A DNA stretch of 64,000 nucleotides from Paenibacillus sp. FSL W8-0426. Lineage in GTDB: Bacteria > Bacillota > Bacilli > Paenibacillales > Paenibacillaceae. Location: positions 2,496,001-2,560,000 of the forward strand of contig NZ_CP150203.1 of NCBI RefSeq assembly GCF_037969725.1, written 5' to 3'. How positions within the stretch are numbered: the stretch's first letter is position 1; every line of letters begins with the position of its first letter. Position numbers and translations under genes: made by a program. Shown piece by piece: positions 19,457 through 27,970 of this stretch. Under the pieces are notes generated by a model. That model worked only from the letters and a program-made list of their open reading frames with translations, did not search any database and was not told the DNA's origin.

Positions 19457-20131
19457 ATGTGCAACCGCTTTTCGTTAGCCGCCGATCTGGATGAGGTCAG
19501 GGATCACTTCAAAATCGAGCGGGTAATGTATTATTACAAAAACCGGTACAACATCAGCCCGACTCAACATACGCCGATTATTTTGCATCAGGATGGTGAA
19601 CGCGTACTGGATGAATTCCGGTGGGGTTTCATTCCGTTCTGGGGACGCGACGCCGTAAACGCCAATCTGATGACGGTGCACGAGAACCCTTCCTACGAGA
19701 AAATGGTCGAAACCAAACGCTGCGTCATACCGTGCAACGGTCTGTACTACTGGCGGAAGGAAGGCCGAAAGAGCTATGCCGTCCGTGTCGTCATGCCCGA
19801 TCGTGGACTGTTCGGCATCGCAGGTCTGTACGAAGTGTGGAAAGATACCCGTAAACAGCCGCTTCGCACGTGCACCATGATCATGACGGGCGCCAACCTG
19901 ATTACGCGCGAATTCGGCAATAAAATGCCGGCCATCCTGTCCGATGAGGAAATCGACGCTTGGCTGGATCCGGCCAATACACGCGTAACGCAGCTGCTGC
20001 CGCTGCTCAAATCCTACAATCGCACAGAGATGAAGATGTATCCGGTGACGCCGATGGTAGCCAATGATGATCATGACAGCTACGAGTGCGTGGAGGAGAT
20101 GGAACTGAAGCTGGCTTATGTACGCCACTGA
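19457..20131 (+). CDS. SOS-response-associated peptidase (YedK/HMCES) homologue with altered active site
   Basis: A 224-residue SRAP-domain protein. Relatives use Cys2 to form a thiazolidine crosslink with abasic sites in single-stranded DNA. Cys2 is present (MCNRF), as are the WGFIPFW and asparagine-bearing NAN segments. However, the usual GFYEW block reads GLYYW, so the catalytic glutamate is a tyrosine, and the usual HDRMP block reads GNKMP, so the histidine is a glycine. It may still crosslink through Cys2 but resolve crosslinks differently, or it may have lost the activity. It stands alone between the PTS operon and a terminator at 20229. Confidence 0.85.
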   Translation: MCNRFSLAADLDEVRDHFKIERVMYYYKNRYNISPTQHTPIILHQDGERVLDEFRWGFIPFWGRDAVNANLMTVHENPSYEKMVETKRCVIPCNGLYYWRKEGRKSYAVRVVMPDRGLFGIAGLYEVWKDTRKQPLRTCTMIMTGANLITREFGNKMPAILSDEEIDAWLDPANTRVTQLLPLLKSYNRTEMKMYPVTPMVANDDHDSYECVEEMELKLAYVRH

Positions 20132-20228
20132 CGGGTGCGAGTTAAAGAGCACATAGCGCGCGTATGCCGCACCTTCGGTCTCGCTGTCGGTCAGCGATGG
20201 CCAGTTACATCACTATAACATCACTTAT

Positions 20229-20258
20229 AAGGCGGAGTGCCTGGTGCCTCCGTCCTTT
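20229..20258 (+). terminator. Probable terminator after the SRAP gene
   Basis: AAGGCGGAG and CTCCGTCCTT can pair around a short loop, followed by TTTT. Two arms mismatch at one position and the T run is short, so it is moderate. Confidence 0.5.
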
Positions 20259-20280
20259 TGGCATGATTTCAAACGAAAAC

Positions 20281-20309
20281 TTGAATTGTGTTTGAATAGT
20301 AACTATAAT
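20281..20309 (+). promoter_or_regulatory. SigA-type promoter ahead of repeat copy 2
   Basis: TTGAAT at 20281-20286, a 17-nt spacer and TATAAT at 20304-20309. Transcription from here would begin near 20316, placing the whole repeated element (20357-20585) in an untranslated leader of nearly 290 nt before the flavin oxidoreductase gene. Confidence 0.55.
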
Positions 20310-20356
20310 AATTACAGTATTTGAAATGCATATTCGTATATCTATAAAAAAAGATA

Positions 20357-20585
20357 TATATAAACCGCAAAAACATACACACGTAAACTTAGAGGCAGAA
20401 CCAATCTGGAGAAGCGAAGCGTTCGCCTAAAGGCTTTCTGAAAGAAAGCTGCATCGGAAGCATAGGCTTATCACCGGATTTTCTCCTTAAAGAAGGGGAA
20501 TCAAAAAATCATGGGGATAACGGCGATCGAAAGATGGTACTGCACTCGCAGTGGCTTTGTGTGATTGATTAGTGCGGTTTATATA
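20357..20585 (+). repeat. Repeated structured intergenic element, copy 2 (229 bp)
   Basis: Bounded by perfect 13-bp inverted repeats: TATATAAACCGCA at 20357-20369 and its complement at 20573-20585. The interior aligns with copy 1 along most of its length. Differences preserve pairing: the enclosing helix is GCCTA/TAGGC here and GCTTA/TAGGC in copy 1, and the inner stem is CTCCTT/AAGGGG here and CCTTT/AAAGG there. The 3' end lies 17 nt before the oxidoreductase start and abuts its ribosome site. No coding sequence. Confidence 0.8.
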
Positions 20586-20602
20586 AGAGGAGGAAACCAT
20601 TC

Positions 20603-21727
20603 ATGAATCCCAAATACGCTCCCTTATTCGAATCTGTGGCGCTGCCGAACGGCATTACGCTGAAAAACCGCATCGTGTTAGCTCCGATGACGCATATGTC
20701 CTCCAATCCGGACGGCACCGTATCGAATGCGGAACTGGAATACTACGCACGCCGCACAGGAGGCGCAGGCATGTCCGTTACGGCGGTTACATACGTTACG
20801 CCGAACGGCATTGGTTTTCCGGCACAGTTTGCCGCGTATGACGATCGTTTCATTCCAAGCCTCACCCGCCTTGCCGAGACGATCAAACAGCAAGGTTCCA
20901 AAGCAGTGCTGCAAATTTTCCATGCCGGCCGCTTGACGCCCGAGCAGGCCGTTCCCGCGGGTCAGGTCGTGGCACCGAGCGCGGTAGCAAGCGAACGCCC
21001 GGGATCTCCGCTGCCAAGAGAATTGAGCGATGAAGAGATTAACGGCATCATCAAGGACTTCGGTGAAGCGACTCGCCGTGCCATCGCAGCCGGTTTTGAC
21101 GGCGTTGAAATTCATGGCGCGAATGGATATCTTATCCAGCAATTTGTTTCCCCGCATTCCAATCGCCGCGAAGACCGCTGGGGCGGAAGCATCGAGAAAC
21201 GTCTGACCTTCCCTCTGGCCGTGATCGACGAAGTACAGAAGGCTGTGGCCGATCATGCCAAATCGCCATTCATCGTTGGCTATCGATTCTCGCCGGAAGA
21301 ACCTGAAACGCCAGGGCTGACCATGACGGAAACCTATGCTCTGGTAGATGCACTCAAGGAGAAAAACCTGGATTACCTTCACGTTTCACTGAACGAATTC
21401 TGGTCCAAACCAAGACGCGGCGAAGCTGATACTCGTTCCCGCATCGAATTCATCCTGGATCGCGTTGGCGGCAAATTGCCGGTCATCGGGGTAGGTTCCA
21501 TTCATACGGCGGACGAGGCGGCAGAAGCGCTGCAAACCGGCTTGCCGCTGCTTGCTCTCGGCCGCGAACTGATCATTGAGCCGGACTGGGTAGAAAAAAT
21601 CGAAAGCGGTCGCGAAGAGGATATCGAGACGGTGCTGACCAAATCGGACCAGGAGCGGCTTGTCATCCCAGATGGCTTGTGGCAGGCGATCATCAATACA
21701 CCAGGATGGTTCCCGGTAGCTGAATAA
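20603..21727 (+). CDS. Old Yellow Enzyme family NADH:flavin oxidoreductase
   Basis: A 374-residue FMN-dependent TIM-barrel enzyme of the single-domain type. It shows LKNRIVLAPMTHMSSNPDG at the N-terminus, VEIHGANGYLIQQF with the conserved histidine and asparagine, and SNRREDRWGGS. Family members reduce activated alkenes or nitro compounds with NAD(P)H. AGAGGAGGAAACC precedes the ATG. It is a single gene with its own promoter, a long structured leader and a strong terminator, so its expression may be controlled through the leader. Confidence 0.9.
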   Translation: MNPKYAPLFESVALPNGITLKNRIVLAPMTHMSSNPDGTVSNAELEYYARRTGGAGMSVTAVTYVTPNGIGFPAQFAAYDDRFIPSLTRLAETIKQQGSKAVLQIFHAGRLTPEQAVPAGQVVAPSAVASERPGSPLPRELSDEEINGIIKDFGEATRRAIAAGFDGVEIHGANGYLIQQFVSPHSNRREDRWGGSIEKRLTFPLAVIDEVQKAVADHAKSPFIVGYRFSPEEPETPGLTMTETYALVDALKEKNLDYLHVSLNEFWSKPRRGEADTRSRIEFILDRVGGKLPVIGVGSIHTADEAAEALQTGLPLLALGRELIIEPDWVEKIESGREEDIETVLTKSDQERLVIPDGLWQAIINTPGWFPVAE

Positions 21728-21769
21728 GCGCTCCCTTCGAGAGGTATATGGAGGGAATTATTGTAACTG

Positions 21770-21795
21770 AAGGGGGCAATGTCCCCCTTTTTTTG
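21770..21795 (+). terminator. Rho-independent terminator
   Basis: AAGGGGG, a CAATG loop, CCCCCTT and a run of Ts, placed about 43 nt after the oxidoreductase stop. Confidence 0.88.
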
Positions 21796-21884
21796 TACTT
21801 CCTGAAATTTTCCGTAGGCAAGTGCTGTGGTATGATAGGGTGAACAGGCTTGGCCATGGAAATTATCGATGTGGAGTGAAGAAC

Positions 21885-22652
21885 ATGCTCGTTGCAGAAC
21901 GTTATGAAAAAATTGTGGAATGGGTGGATGCGCAAGGCAGCATGCGCGTAACCGAGCTAAGCGAGCGCTGCGGCGTAACGGAAGAAACGATCCGCCGCGA
22001 TCTGGACAAACTGGAGCAGGCCGGTCGGTTGCGGCGATCCCACGGCGGTGCGGTCAGCATCAAATACAAGGAAGATTCGCAGCAGGAAATTCCGTACCCG
22101 GAGCGGGCGGTTACACACGCGGACGAGAAGCGGAGAATCGCGAACGAAGCCGTGAAAATGGTACAACCAGGGGACCGCATTGCACTGGATGCCAGCACAA
22201 CGGCATGGTATATGGCTGCGGGACTGCCCAACATTCAGCTTACGGTGCTGACCAACTCGATCAAGGTTGCTGCCGAGCTAAGCAGCAAGGAACAGATCCG
22301 AGTCATTTCGACCGGTGGGCAGTTGGCCTCCAAATCGCTGTCCTTCGTCGGGCCTCTGGCCGAACGCTCTTTGGATGCCTACCATGTGGACAAGCTGTTC
22401 CTTTCTTGCAAAGGCGTGCACTTAACCAAAGGGATCAGCGAATCGAACGAGCTGCAGGCGCTCGTCAAACAGAAGATGATCAGCATTGCGGACGAAGTGA
22501 TTTTGCTTGCGGATTCCAGCAAATTCAATATCCAGGCATTTACGCGAGTGACAAAGCTCAGCAGCGTGGCCACCATCGTGACGGATCAAGGCATTGACAG
22601 CCAGATCGTCGAGAGCCTGGCCGAACAATCCATCGAATGCATACGCGTATAG
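21885..22652 (+). CDS. DeoR-family transcriptional regulator
   Basis: A 255-residue protein with an N-terminal winged HTH (VTELSERCGVTEETIRRDLDK, residues about 20-40) and a C-terminal DeoR sugar-phosphate-binding domain (DASTTAWYMA and STGGQLASKSLSFVG). ATG 21885 is used because the family consensus begins there; an in-frame ATG at 21822 adds an unrelated leader. The protein is a close paralogue of the regulator at 33964, with an almost identical recognition helix. It is followed after 45 nt by an OsmC gene. No sugar operon is adjacent, so the target is unclear. Confidence 0.88.
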   Translation: MLVAERYEKIVEWVDAQGSMRVTELSERCGVTEETIRRDLDKLEQAGRLRRSHGGAVSIKYKEDSQQEIPYPERAVTHADEKRRIANEAVKMVQPGDRIALDASTTAWYMAAGLPNIQLTVLTNSIKVAAELSSKEQIRVISTGGQLASKSLSFVGPLAERSLDAYHVDKLFLSCKGVHLTKGISESNELQALVKQKMISIADEVILLADSSKFNIQAFTRVTKLSSVATIVTDQGIDSQIVESLAEQSIECIRV

Positions 22653-22697
22653 TCGGGTAACACTCCGATGCAGCAAACACAGGAAGGAATGAATATA

Positions 22698-23156
22698 ATG
22701 AAGCATCCTTTTCACTTGAAAGCGGTATGGAACGGAGGCCGCAACAGCGAGGGGCACATCGACGCGGGCGGGCTGAAAAGCGTTATTTCGATTCCGCAGG
22801 AAATGGGCGGTCCGGGTACGGGCACCAACCCGGACGAAATGCTGCTTGGCGCCGCATCCACTTGTTATTTGATTACGCTGGCTGCCATGCTGGAGCGAGC
22901 AGGCATTACACCTGCAGAGCTGACGCTGGAATCGGAAGCGACGGTGGACGTGACCAACAACATTTTCACGTATGAGCGGATCGTTCACAAACCTCATGTC
23001 GTACTGCAGGCCGATACAGCACAGGAGCAGCTTGAGAAGGCAGAACGGCTCGCGCACAAGGCCGAGGCATCCTGCATGATTTCCAGAGCGGTCGCAGGCA
23101 ATGTAACGATCGAGACGCAGCCTGTCATCACTACGGCAGAAGCGGGAGCGGTGTGA
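22698..23156 (+). CDS. OsmC-family protein, peroxiredoxin-like
   Basis: A 152-residue protein of the OsmC/Ohr fold. Conserved cysteines occur in GAASTCYLITLA (near residue 48) and in EASCMISRAV (near residue 120); in the family they reduce organic peroxides. ATG 22698 has AGGAAGGA at a good distance, whereas the ATG at 22689 is too close to it. It is probably co-transcribed with the DeoR gene. A role in thiol or peroxide stress is inferred from the family only. Confidence 0.82.
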   Translation: MKHPFHLKAVWNGGRNSEGHIDAGGLKSVISIPQEMGGPGTGTNPDEMLLGAASTCYLITLAAMLERAGITPAELTLESEATVDVTNNIFTYERIVHKPHVVLQADTAQEQLEKAERLAHKAEASCMISRAVAGNVTIETQPVITTAEAGAV

Positions 23157-23216
23157 TATACTGAGAAGAAGACGACGGGATTTGTCGTTATTTGTCGAAC
23201 TAAGGGGAAGCACGGC

Positions 23217-23807
23217 ATGAACACACAAAAACGGAAATCGACCCGGTTGGCCCGCCTCGGGCGTGCGCTCAAGCTCAATTTCGTGAAGCTTTTGCGTGCA
23301 CCGGGAGGCGCCCATAAGGTGTCCATCGGATTTGCTCTTGGTTTTGGCCTGGAGCTGATTGTCATATCGACGGCATCCCTGATCTACCTTGCATTTTATC
23401 CGATCGTACGGTTGTCCGGCGGTTCGTTGCCGGCAGCTATCGTTGGCAACGTGATCGGCAAACTTACGTTTTTGCCCATTTTGCTTATGCCTTTGGCGAA
23501 ACAGATTGGGTCATGGATTTTGCCTGCCCATGGCATGGGACAGGGAGCTTTGCATGAAAATGCTTTTATGGAGCTGTTCCGCGGCAATTGGTTTGCATTG
23601 AAGGAACTGTTGCTTGGGGGGTTGGACATTTTGGCAGGCATGTCCGTCTTCGGGGTGTTATTGGGATTTGTTTCTTACTTCGTGGTGAAGATATTGTATG
23701 TACGGGCGCTCAGACGGCGCCATGAACGCAGGCTGGAGAAGCGGCGCCAGGCGGCGGCTTCCCACTCGCCCGCATCATTGCTGATCAGGAAACAGCCACA
23801 ATCATAA
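23217..23807 (+). CDS. DUF2062 membrane protein
   Basis: A 196-residue protein with a basic N-terminus and three hydrophobic segments. The GAHKVSIGFALGFGLELI stretch and GNVIGKLTFLPIL match the DUF2062 family of small membrane proteins, whose function is not established. The C-terminus is very basic (RRRHERRLEKRRQ). Its 3' end overlaps that of the convergent AEC transporter gene by 23 nt. Confidence 0.78.
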   Translation: MNTQKRKSTRLARLGRALKLNFVKLLRAPGGAHKVSIGFALGFGLELIVISTASLIYLAFYPIVRLSGGSLPAAIVGNVIGKLTFLPILLMPLAKQIGSWILPAHGMGQGALHENAFMELFRGNWFALKELLLGGLDILAGMSVFGVLLGFVSYFVVKILYVRALRRRHERRLEKRRQAAASHSPASLLIRKQPQS

Positions 23808-24714
23808 AGGGCAGGATGGCCATCGAAGCAATGGTTGTCCACAAAATGCAGCGGGAAACGAACTGCGGGGACGCATTGAATTGCTCAGCCAAAATGACGG
23901 CATTGACTGCCGTCGGCATGGAGGACAGGATGAGCAGCACGCTGAACAGCGTCCCTTCCACTTGGAGTGCTTTCAAGATCGCGTAGGACAACAGCGGCGC
24001 CGCAGCCAGGCGCATGGCAATACCCGTCCAGAAGGCACGGCGCACGTTGGCGGGCCAAGGTTCTGACGTACCGCGCGGGCGCAGCATTTGGGCACCCAGA
24101 ATGGCTAGTACGACGGGTGCATAACCTGTAGCGATCATGCTAACGCCGCCGTCGACGGCTTCGGGCAGATGCAGATCAAACGTCCTCAGGATGACGGCGA
24201 TGACCGCCGCATAGATGGATGGCATGCGAAAGACGGACAATGCGGCTTGTTTGACCGAAAATTCCGATCTTGCGGCAAAAAAGATGCCCAGCGTATTCAC
24301 GATGATGATCTGTCCGATGACGTATACGGAGGCTTTGTCCAGCCCCAGTTGTCCGAAAGCAAGCAGCACCAAAGGCAGCCCGTAGTTTACGCAGTTGGTA
24401 AACGTGGATACGAGCGTGAGTCCTGCTTTTTCGCTGGCTTCCAGCCGGAACATGCGGCTCAGCAGGGCGGCGAGCAGCCACAGGGCAAGCAGGTTGAGAA
24501 TCGAGAACCAGAGGGTTCCCCACACGTCGGTCCACGTAATTTCGGCATGTAGCAGTGTATCAAAGATGAGCGCCGGGCTCAAAATATACAGGGAAAAAGC
24601 GGACAGGGGACGCGTATCCCAATTTTTGAATTTTTTCAGCAGCATGCCTCCGATGACCGGAAGCGAAATGGGCAAAAATACGTGGTACAGTGTCAATAAA
24701 AATGAGTGCAACAA
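23785..24714 (-). CDS. AEC-family transporter (auxin efflux carrier/malate permease type)
   Basis: A 309-residue membrane protein with about ten hydrophobic segments. LPVIGGMLLKKFKNWDTRPLS at the N-terminus and TNCVNYGLPLVLLAFGQ, a half-helix break carrying polar residues, are typical of the family, which exports or imports small organic anions by facilitated or secondary transport. The start is uncertain: TTG at 24714 or 24717, with AAGGGA about 14 nt upstream. It is transcribed divergently from the lactonase gene. Confidence 0.82.
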   Translation of the reverse strand: MLHSFLLTLYHVFLPISLPVIGGMLLKKFKNWDTRPLSAFSLYILSPALIFDTLLHAEITWTDVWGTLWFSILNLLALWLLAALLSRMFRLEASEKAGLTLVSTFTNCVNYGLPLVLLAFGQLGLDKASVYVIGQIIIVNTLGIFFAARSEFSVKQAALSVFRMPSIYAAVIAVILRTFDLHLPEAVDGGVSMIATGYAPVVLAILGAQMLRPRGTSEPWPANVRRAFWTGIAMRLAAAPLLSYAILKALQVEGTLFSVLLILSSMPTAVNAVILAEQFNASPQFVSRCILWTTIASMAILPFMIVAVS

Positions 24715-24814
24715 ATCCGTTTCAATCCCTTCTCTAGTTGGAAAAGCCTATCCCATCATAGCAGAAAACGGGCTTTTTTCACACGGCCGATCAGGGTGTT
24801 CACCGGGAGTCGGA

Positions 24815-24843
24815 TTGCTATTTTGATATGGCAGATTTATTAT
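24815..24843 (+). promoter_or_regulatory. SigA-type promoter of the lactonase gene
   Basis: TTGCTA at 24815-24820, a 17-nt spacer and TATTAT at 24838-24843, about 48 nt before the lactonase start. Confidence 0.5.
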
Positions 24844-24890
24844 AGAAGAGGTACAACGAGATTACATACACATACTAGGAGGATACCGTA

Positions 24891-25973
24891 ATGAGTGAAA
24901 ACAAACGCTTGCTCGTGATCGCCGGCTCTTATGCCGAAACTGAAAATGAGGGCATTTATGCATACGAATTGAATGAGGATACAGGCAGCTTGTCGAAGCT
25001 GGACGGGATCTCCGGCGTAAAAAATCCAACGTTCGTCAACGTGGATGCAGCAAACAACAAAGTATATGCCATCGGTGAAGCCGTTTCTGCCGAAGGAAAT
25101 AAAATGTCCGAAGCGGTAGCGCTCAGCATTGACCCGTCCACGGGCAAACTGGCTCTCGTTAACCGCAATAACTCCTTGACCGCTCCGCCTTGCCATATCC
25201 AGCGCGATCCTTCCGGTCGTTATCTGATTCTGTCCAGCTACCATGGTGGGCTTGTTGGGCTGCAATCGGTGACGGACAACGGCGAAGTCGGCGTTCTTCT
25301 GGATGAGAAAAAACATGAAGGCCATGGCGCAAACCCTGCACGTCAGGAAAAACCGCATGTGCACTCCGCATTTTTCTCGCCGGATGGTAAATACCTGATG
25401 GTACAGGATCTGGGTGCCGACAAAATTGCCATCTACACGATCGATGCGGACAAAAACGAACTTGTGCTGCATAGCGAAACCAAAACGCATCCGGGCGCAG
25501 GACCGCGCCACCTGGCATTCCATCCGAACGGCCAGTTCGCGTTTGTGATCAACGAAGTGGATTCCTCGATTTCTTCGTATCGCTATGATGCGGAAGCAGG
25601 CACTTTGACCGAGATCGCCAGCGTGTCGACCTTGCCAGACGGCTATGACGGCGCTGAAAATACGACGGCTGAAATCGTCGTTTCCAACGACGGACGTTTC
25701 GTGTACGGTTCCAACCGTGGTCACGACAGCCTGGTCGTATTCGCGGTGAACGCAGAGACGGGCCATCTGACGCATGTGGAGACAGTATCCGTTGAAGGGC
25801 AGCATCCGCGTCACTTTGCTTTGACCCCAAGCGGCAAGCTGCTGATCGCGGCTAACCGCGACACCAACAACATCGTTACCTTTACGGTGGACCAAGAATC
25901 GGGCCGCCTGAAATATACAGGCCACAGCACAGGGGTATCCAAGCCTGTATGTGTTAAACCGGTATACCTGTAA
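24891..25973 (+). CDS. 6-phosphogluconolactonase-type beta-propeller lactonase (PgL/YkgB family)
   Basis: A 360-residue seven-bladed propeller with repeated blade motifs such as SPDGKYLMVQDLGADKI, HPNGQFAFVINEVDSS and SNDGRFVYGSNRGHDSL. The family hydrolyses 6-phosphogluconolactone in the oxidative pentose phosphate pathway, but many paralogues act on other lactones. No signal peptide. AGGAGG lies 9 nt before the ATG. It is a single-gene unit with its own promoter and terminator. Confidence 0.87.
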   Translation: MSENKRLLVIAGSYAETENEGIYAYELNEDTGSLSKLDGISGVKNPTFVNVDAANNKVYAIGEAVSAEGNKMSEAVALSIDPSTGKLALVNRNNSLTAPPCHIQRDPSGRYLILSSYHGGLVGLQSVTDNGEVGVLLDEKKHEGHGANPARQEKPHVHSAFFSPDGKYLMVQDLGADKIAIYTIDADKNELVLHSETKTHPGAGPRHLAFHPNGQFAFVINEVDSSISSYRYDAEAGTLTEIASVSTLPDGYDGAENTTAEIVVSNDGRFVYGSNRGHDSLVVFAVNAETGHLTHVETVSVEGQHPRHFALTPSGKLLIAANRDTNNIVTFTVDQESGRLKYTGHSTGVSKPVCVKPVYL

Positions 25974-26039
25974 GCAAGTTTGAGCATATAACGCTTAGAT
26001 GAGGTACCCTGCCTAAAAGGCAAGGGGTGAATTATTCAA

Positions 26040-26078
26040 GAGGCCGCTCTCTTCCATCGTGAAGGGAGTGGCCTTTTG
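26040..26078 (+). terminator. Rho-independent terminator after the lactonase
   Basis: AGGCCGCTCTCTTC and GAAGGGAGTGGCCTTTT form a long stem with one or two mismatches and a short loop, ending in TTTT. Confidence 0.8.
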
Positions 26079-26193
26079 TGTAGATTCATTTGAGATGTAT
26101 CCAAAATGTAAATATCAGGTCAATTTCATTGTGTATGGCATAATAGATTGTTAATATAGAAAATGTTGGTAGTCGTTTTCTAATAATGATTAT

Positions 26194-26206
26194 ACATATA
26201 ATATGT
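26194..26206. promoter_or_regulatory. Palindrome overlapping a -10 box
   Basis: ACATATAATATGT is a 6-1-6 palindrome whose centre contains TATAAT (26197-26202), 25 nt before the gene at 26227. No good -35 box is seen at the usual spacing. A repressor or activator site is possible but unproven. Confidence 0.35.
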
Positions 26207-26226
26207 AACTCGAAAAGAGGAATGGC

Positions 26227-26757
26227 ATGATGCAAATCGATATCGAGAAGCTCTATCAGAAATACCTGACGTTGGATATTCCAAACCCGTTAAACTTGGA
26301 CCAGATCCACGATCGGTTAACCAAGAAGTATCGTGCCGAAAAGGTCGATTTGGAGCGGTTCTCGTACTTACGCAATGATCCTTATGCCGGATTTGATCAG
26401 GCCGTAGGGGCCTATGTGTTTGAGGACAAACAGGCCATCAAGGAATTGATTAAATTGAACAAGGATGATGACATTGATTATGAAACGATGGAATTTGCCT
26501 GGATAATGGGATCAACATTATGTGGAATATCGAATTTGTTGGTTTTTGAAATCGATGTATTTTACGGTATGGAAGAAGAGGAAATGGTACTCGGCAACTT
26601 GCGTTTTGAGGAATATTTGATCGTCCTTTATTTGACGGGGTACATTCAGTTCGACAATGATCCACTTTTGGATGATTTGATGGCCCGATGCAGAGAAGGA
26701 TATTATCTCAGGCACTTCGGGATGCAAGATGGTTTCGAGAGATATTTGTACAAATAA
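26227..26757 (+). CDS. Uncharacterised acidic protein
   Basis: A 176-residue protein without signal peptide or clear membrane segment. It is acidic (KLNKDDDIDYETMEFAWIMG and DVFYGMEEEEMVLG) and appears mostly helical. I do not recognise a family. GAAAAGAGGA precedes the ATG; ATG 26230 is an equally possible start. The next gene starts 21 nt after its stop and looks co-transcribed. Codon use is more AT-rich than in the flanking metabolic genes. Confidence 0.65.
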   Translation: MMQIDIEKLYQKYLTLDIPNPLNLDQIHDRLTKKYRAEKVDLERFSYLRNDPYAGFDQAVGAYVFEDKQAIKELIKLNKDDDIDYETMEFAWIMGSTLCGISNLLVFEIDVFYGMEEEEMVLGNLRFEEYLIVLYLTGYIQFDNDPLLDDLMARCREGYYLRHFGMQDGFERYLYK

Positions 26758-26778
26758 AGCTCTAGAGGGTGATTCAAG

Positions 26779-27264
26779 ATGGATTTCATGGAACATTGGG
26801 AGCGAATGATCCAAGAGCAAGAGTTGGAGCGCGATCGTCTTCGAGTCCATCAAATTACGGTACAAGTCGACGATAAGAAAAAAAGCAAACATCACGTCCG
26901 CAAGAAAAATTCGGTCATCGAATACGGTTTGGTGGAACGGGATTTACACGATGAAAATTTGCTTGGCAGACACCAGCTTTATTTTGCCGATCGGGAAACT
27001 CTTGTCCAGCAGGACCGGATGAAGGTGAAAGCTGCGTTTGGCGAGCTGGGTAATGAACACACTGCTGCATCTGCTATCTTTCCATATTTGGCGGAGCACT
27101 TTCCTCGCTTTCTGGAGGAGACACCGTTCGCGATTAGCTATAATCTGGTTGCGGAAGCATGGATAATTGAAGGAACACTCCCTCCAGGAACGATGGGAGG
27201 CGTCATTTACATTGCTCTGGCCAAAGAGGACGGAACATTGCTTATGATGTTTGGTACCAAATAA
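26779..27264 (+). CDS. Uncharacterised basic/acidic protein with lysine-rich segment
   Basis: A 161-residue protein. A charged N-terminus of about 55 residues (WERMIQEQELERDRLR, then VDDKKKSKHHVRKK) is followed by a globular part ending VIYIALAKEDGTLLMMFGTK. No recognised family, no signal peptide. AGAGGGTG lies before the ATG. It probably forms an operon with the preceding gene, which suggests that the two act together. Confidence 0.65.
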   Translation: MDFMEHWERMIQEQELERDRLRVHQITVQVDDKKKSKHHVRKKNSVIEYGLVERDLHDENLLGRHQLYFADRETLVQQDRMKVKAAFGELGNEHTAASAIFPYLAEHFPRFLEETPFAISYNLVAEAWIIEGTLPPGTMGGVIYIALAKEDGTLLMMFGTK

Positions 27265-27363
27265 AGACGAGAGAACGCTTTACATGAATAGAAGACTGCC
27301 GTAATCCATTATCGGACCCCACTCCGCGTTCCGAAACAATCGATACGAAGGAGAGGAAAAGGG

Positions 27364-27732
27364 ATGAAAAACATTTGCGCTGCTTGCTTCATAGTTATGT
27401 TGATGATGTTCGGAGCAGGCTGTTCCAGCTCCCATGTGTACACGTATGCAGGTGAAAGCGAGAACTGGCGTGCCAACAGCACAATACAAGGAAACGACGA
27501 TATCCTGAGCTATCGCTATACGATTCAATATATCGGGGAAGACGCTGGCACGATCGAACGGATCAAATACAAATTCATCAGCAGAAACATCAGCGTGCGA
27601 GAGGATTTGCCTTTTGACCCCGTGATCGAACGGCGAGGCGATAAAAACGTTGCATTGCTGGATGAACCGGAGTTTGTTCTGGAGATCGATTGGAATGGAC
27701 GAACGGAGCGAATCCAGGTCCAGAAGCAATAA
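27364..27732 (+). CDS. Small lipoprotein of unknown function
   Basis: A 122-residue lipoprotein: MKNICAACFIVMLMMFGAGC ends in a lipobox with Cys20, followed by SSS. The mature domain of about 100 residues looks like a beta-sandwich (YAGESENWRANSTIQ and VLEIDWNGRTERIQVQKQ). Similar short lipoproteins occur widely in Paenibacillus and Bacillus without known function. GAAGGAGAGGAAAAGGG precedes the ATG. Confidence 0.7.
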   Translation: MKNICAACFIVMLMMFGAGCSSSHVYTYAGESENWRANSTIQGNDDILSYRYTIQYIGEDAGTIERIKYKFISRNISVREDLPFDPVIERRGDKNVALLDEPEFVLEIDWNGRTERIQVQKQ

Positions 27733-27822
27733 TGGAAGGCATGAGTTCGAAGTGAACTTGTGCGCTTAATCGTTTCGTATAACAACGCAATATGGTCAAT
27801 AGTTTCGTGCAGGTAACTACAT

Positions 27823-27945
27823 CACTTCAAAGTGCGTACTTCCAGAACGGAAAGTTCGGTCCTACAATGATGAAGTGAACCAAATGAACATTGCATGCAT
27901 CGGGTGAACGTTCAACGTGCAAGCTAACCCATTACCCATTATAAT
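27823..27945 (+). promoter_or_regulatory. hxlAB promoter region with probable activator sites
   Basis: TATAAT at 27940-27945 lies 25 nt before the hxlA start and has only a poor -35 match (GTGCAA, 17-nt spacer), the pattern of an activator-dependent promoter. Upstream are two small dyads, CACTT-CA-AAGTG at 27823-27834 and GAACGTTC at 27906-27913. In B. subtilis HxlR activates hxlAB by binding upstream of the promoter; which dyad is used here is a guess. Confidence 0.4.
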
Positions 27946-27970
27946 CGAACGACAAAAGGAGACCATACTT

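Noticed and set aside
24840..25925. A 361-codon open frame on the minus strand opposite the lactonase
   Set aside because: The lactonase has clear propeller repeats, a promoter and a terminator; the antisense frame has no start signal or family.
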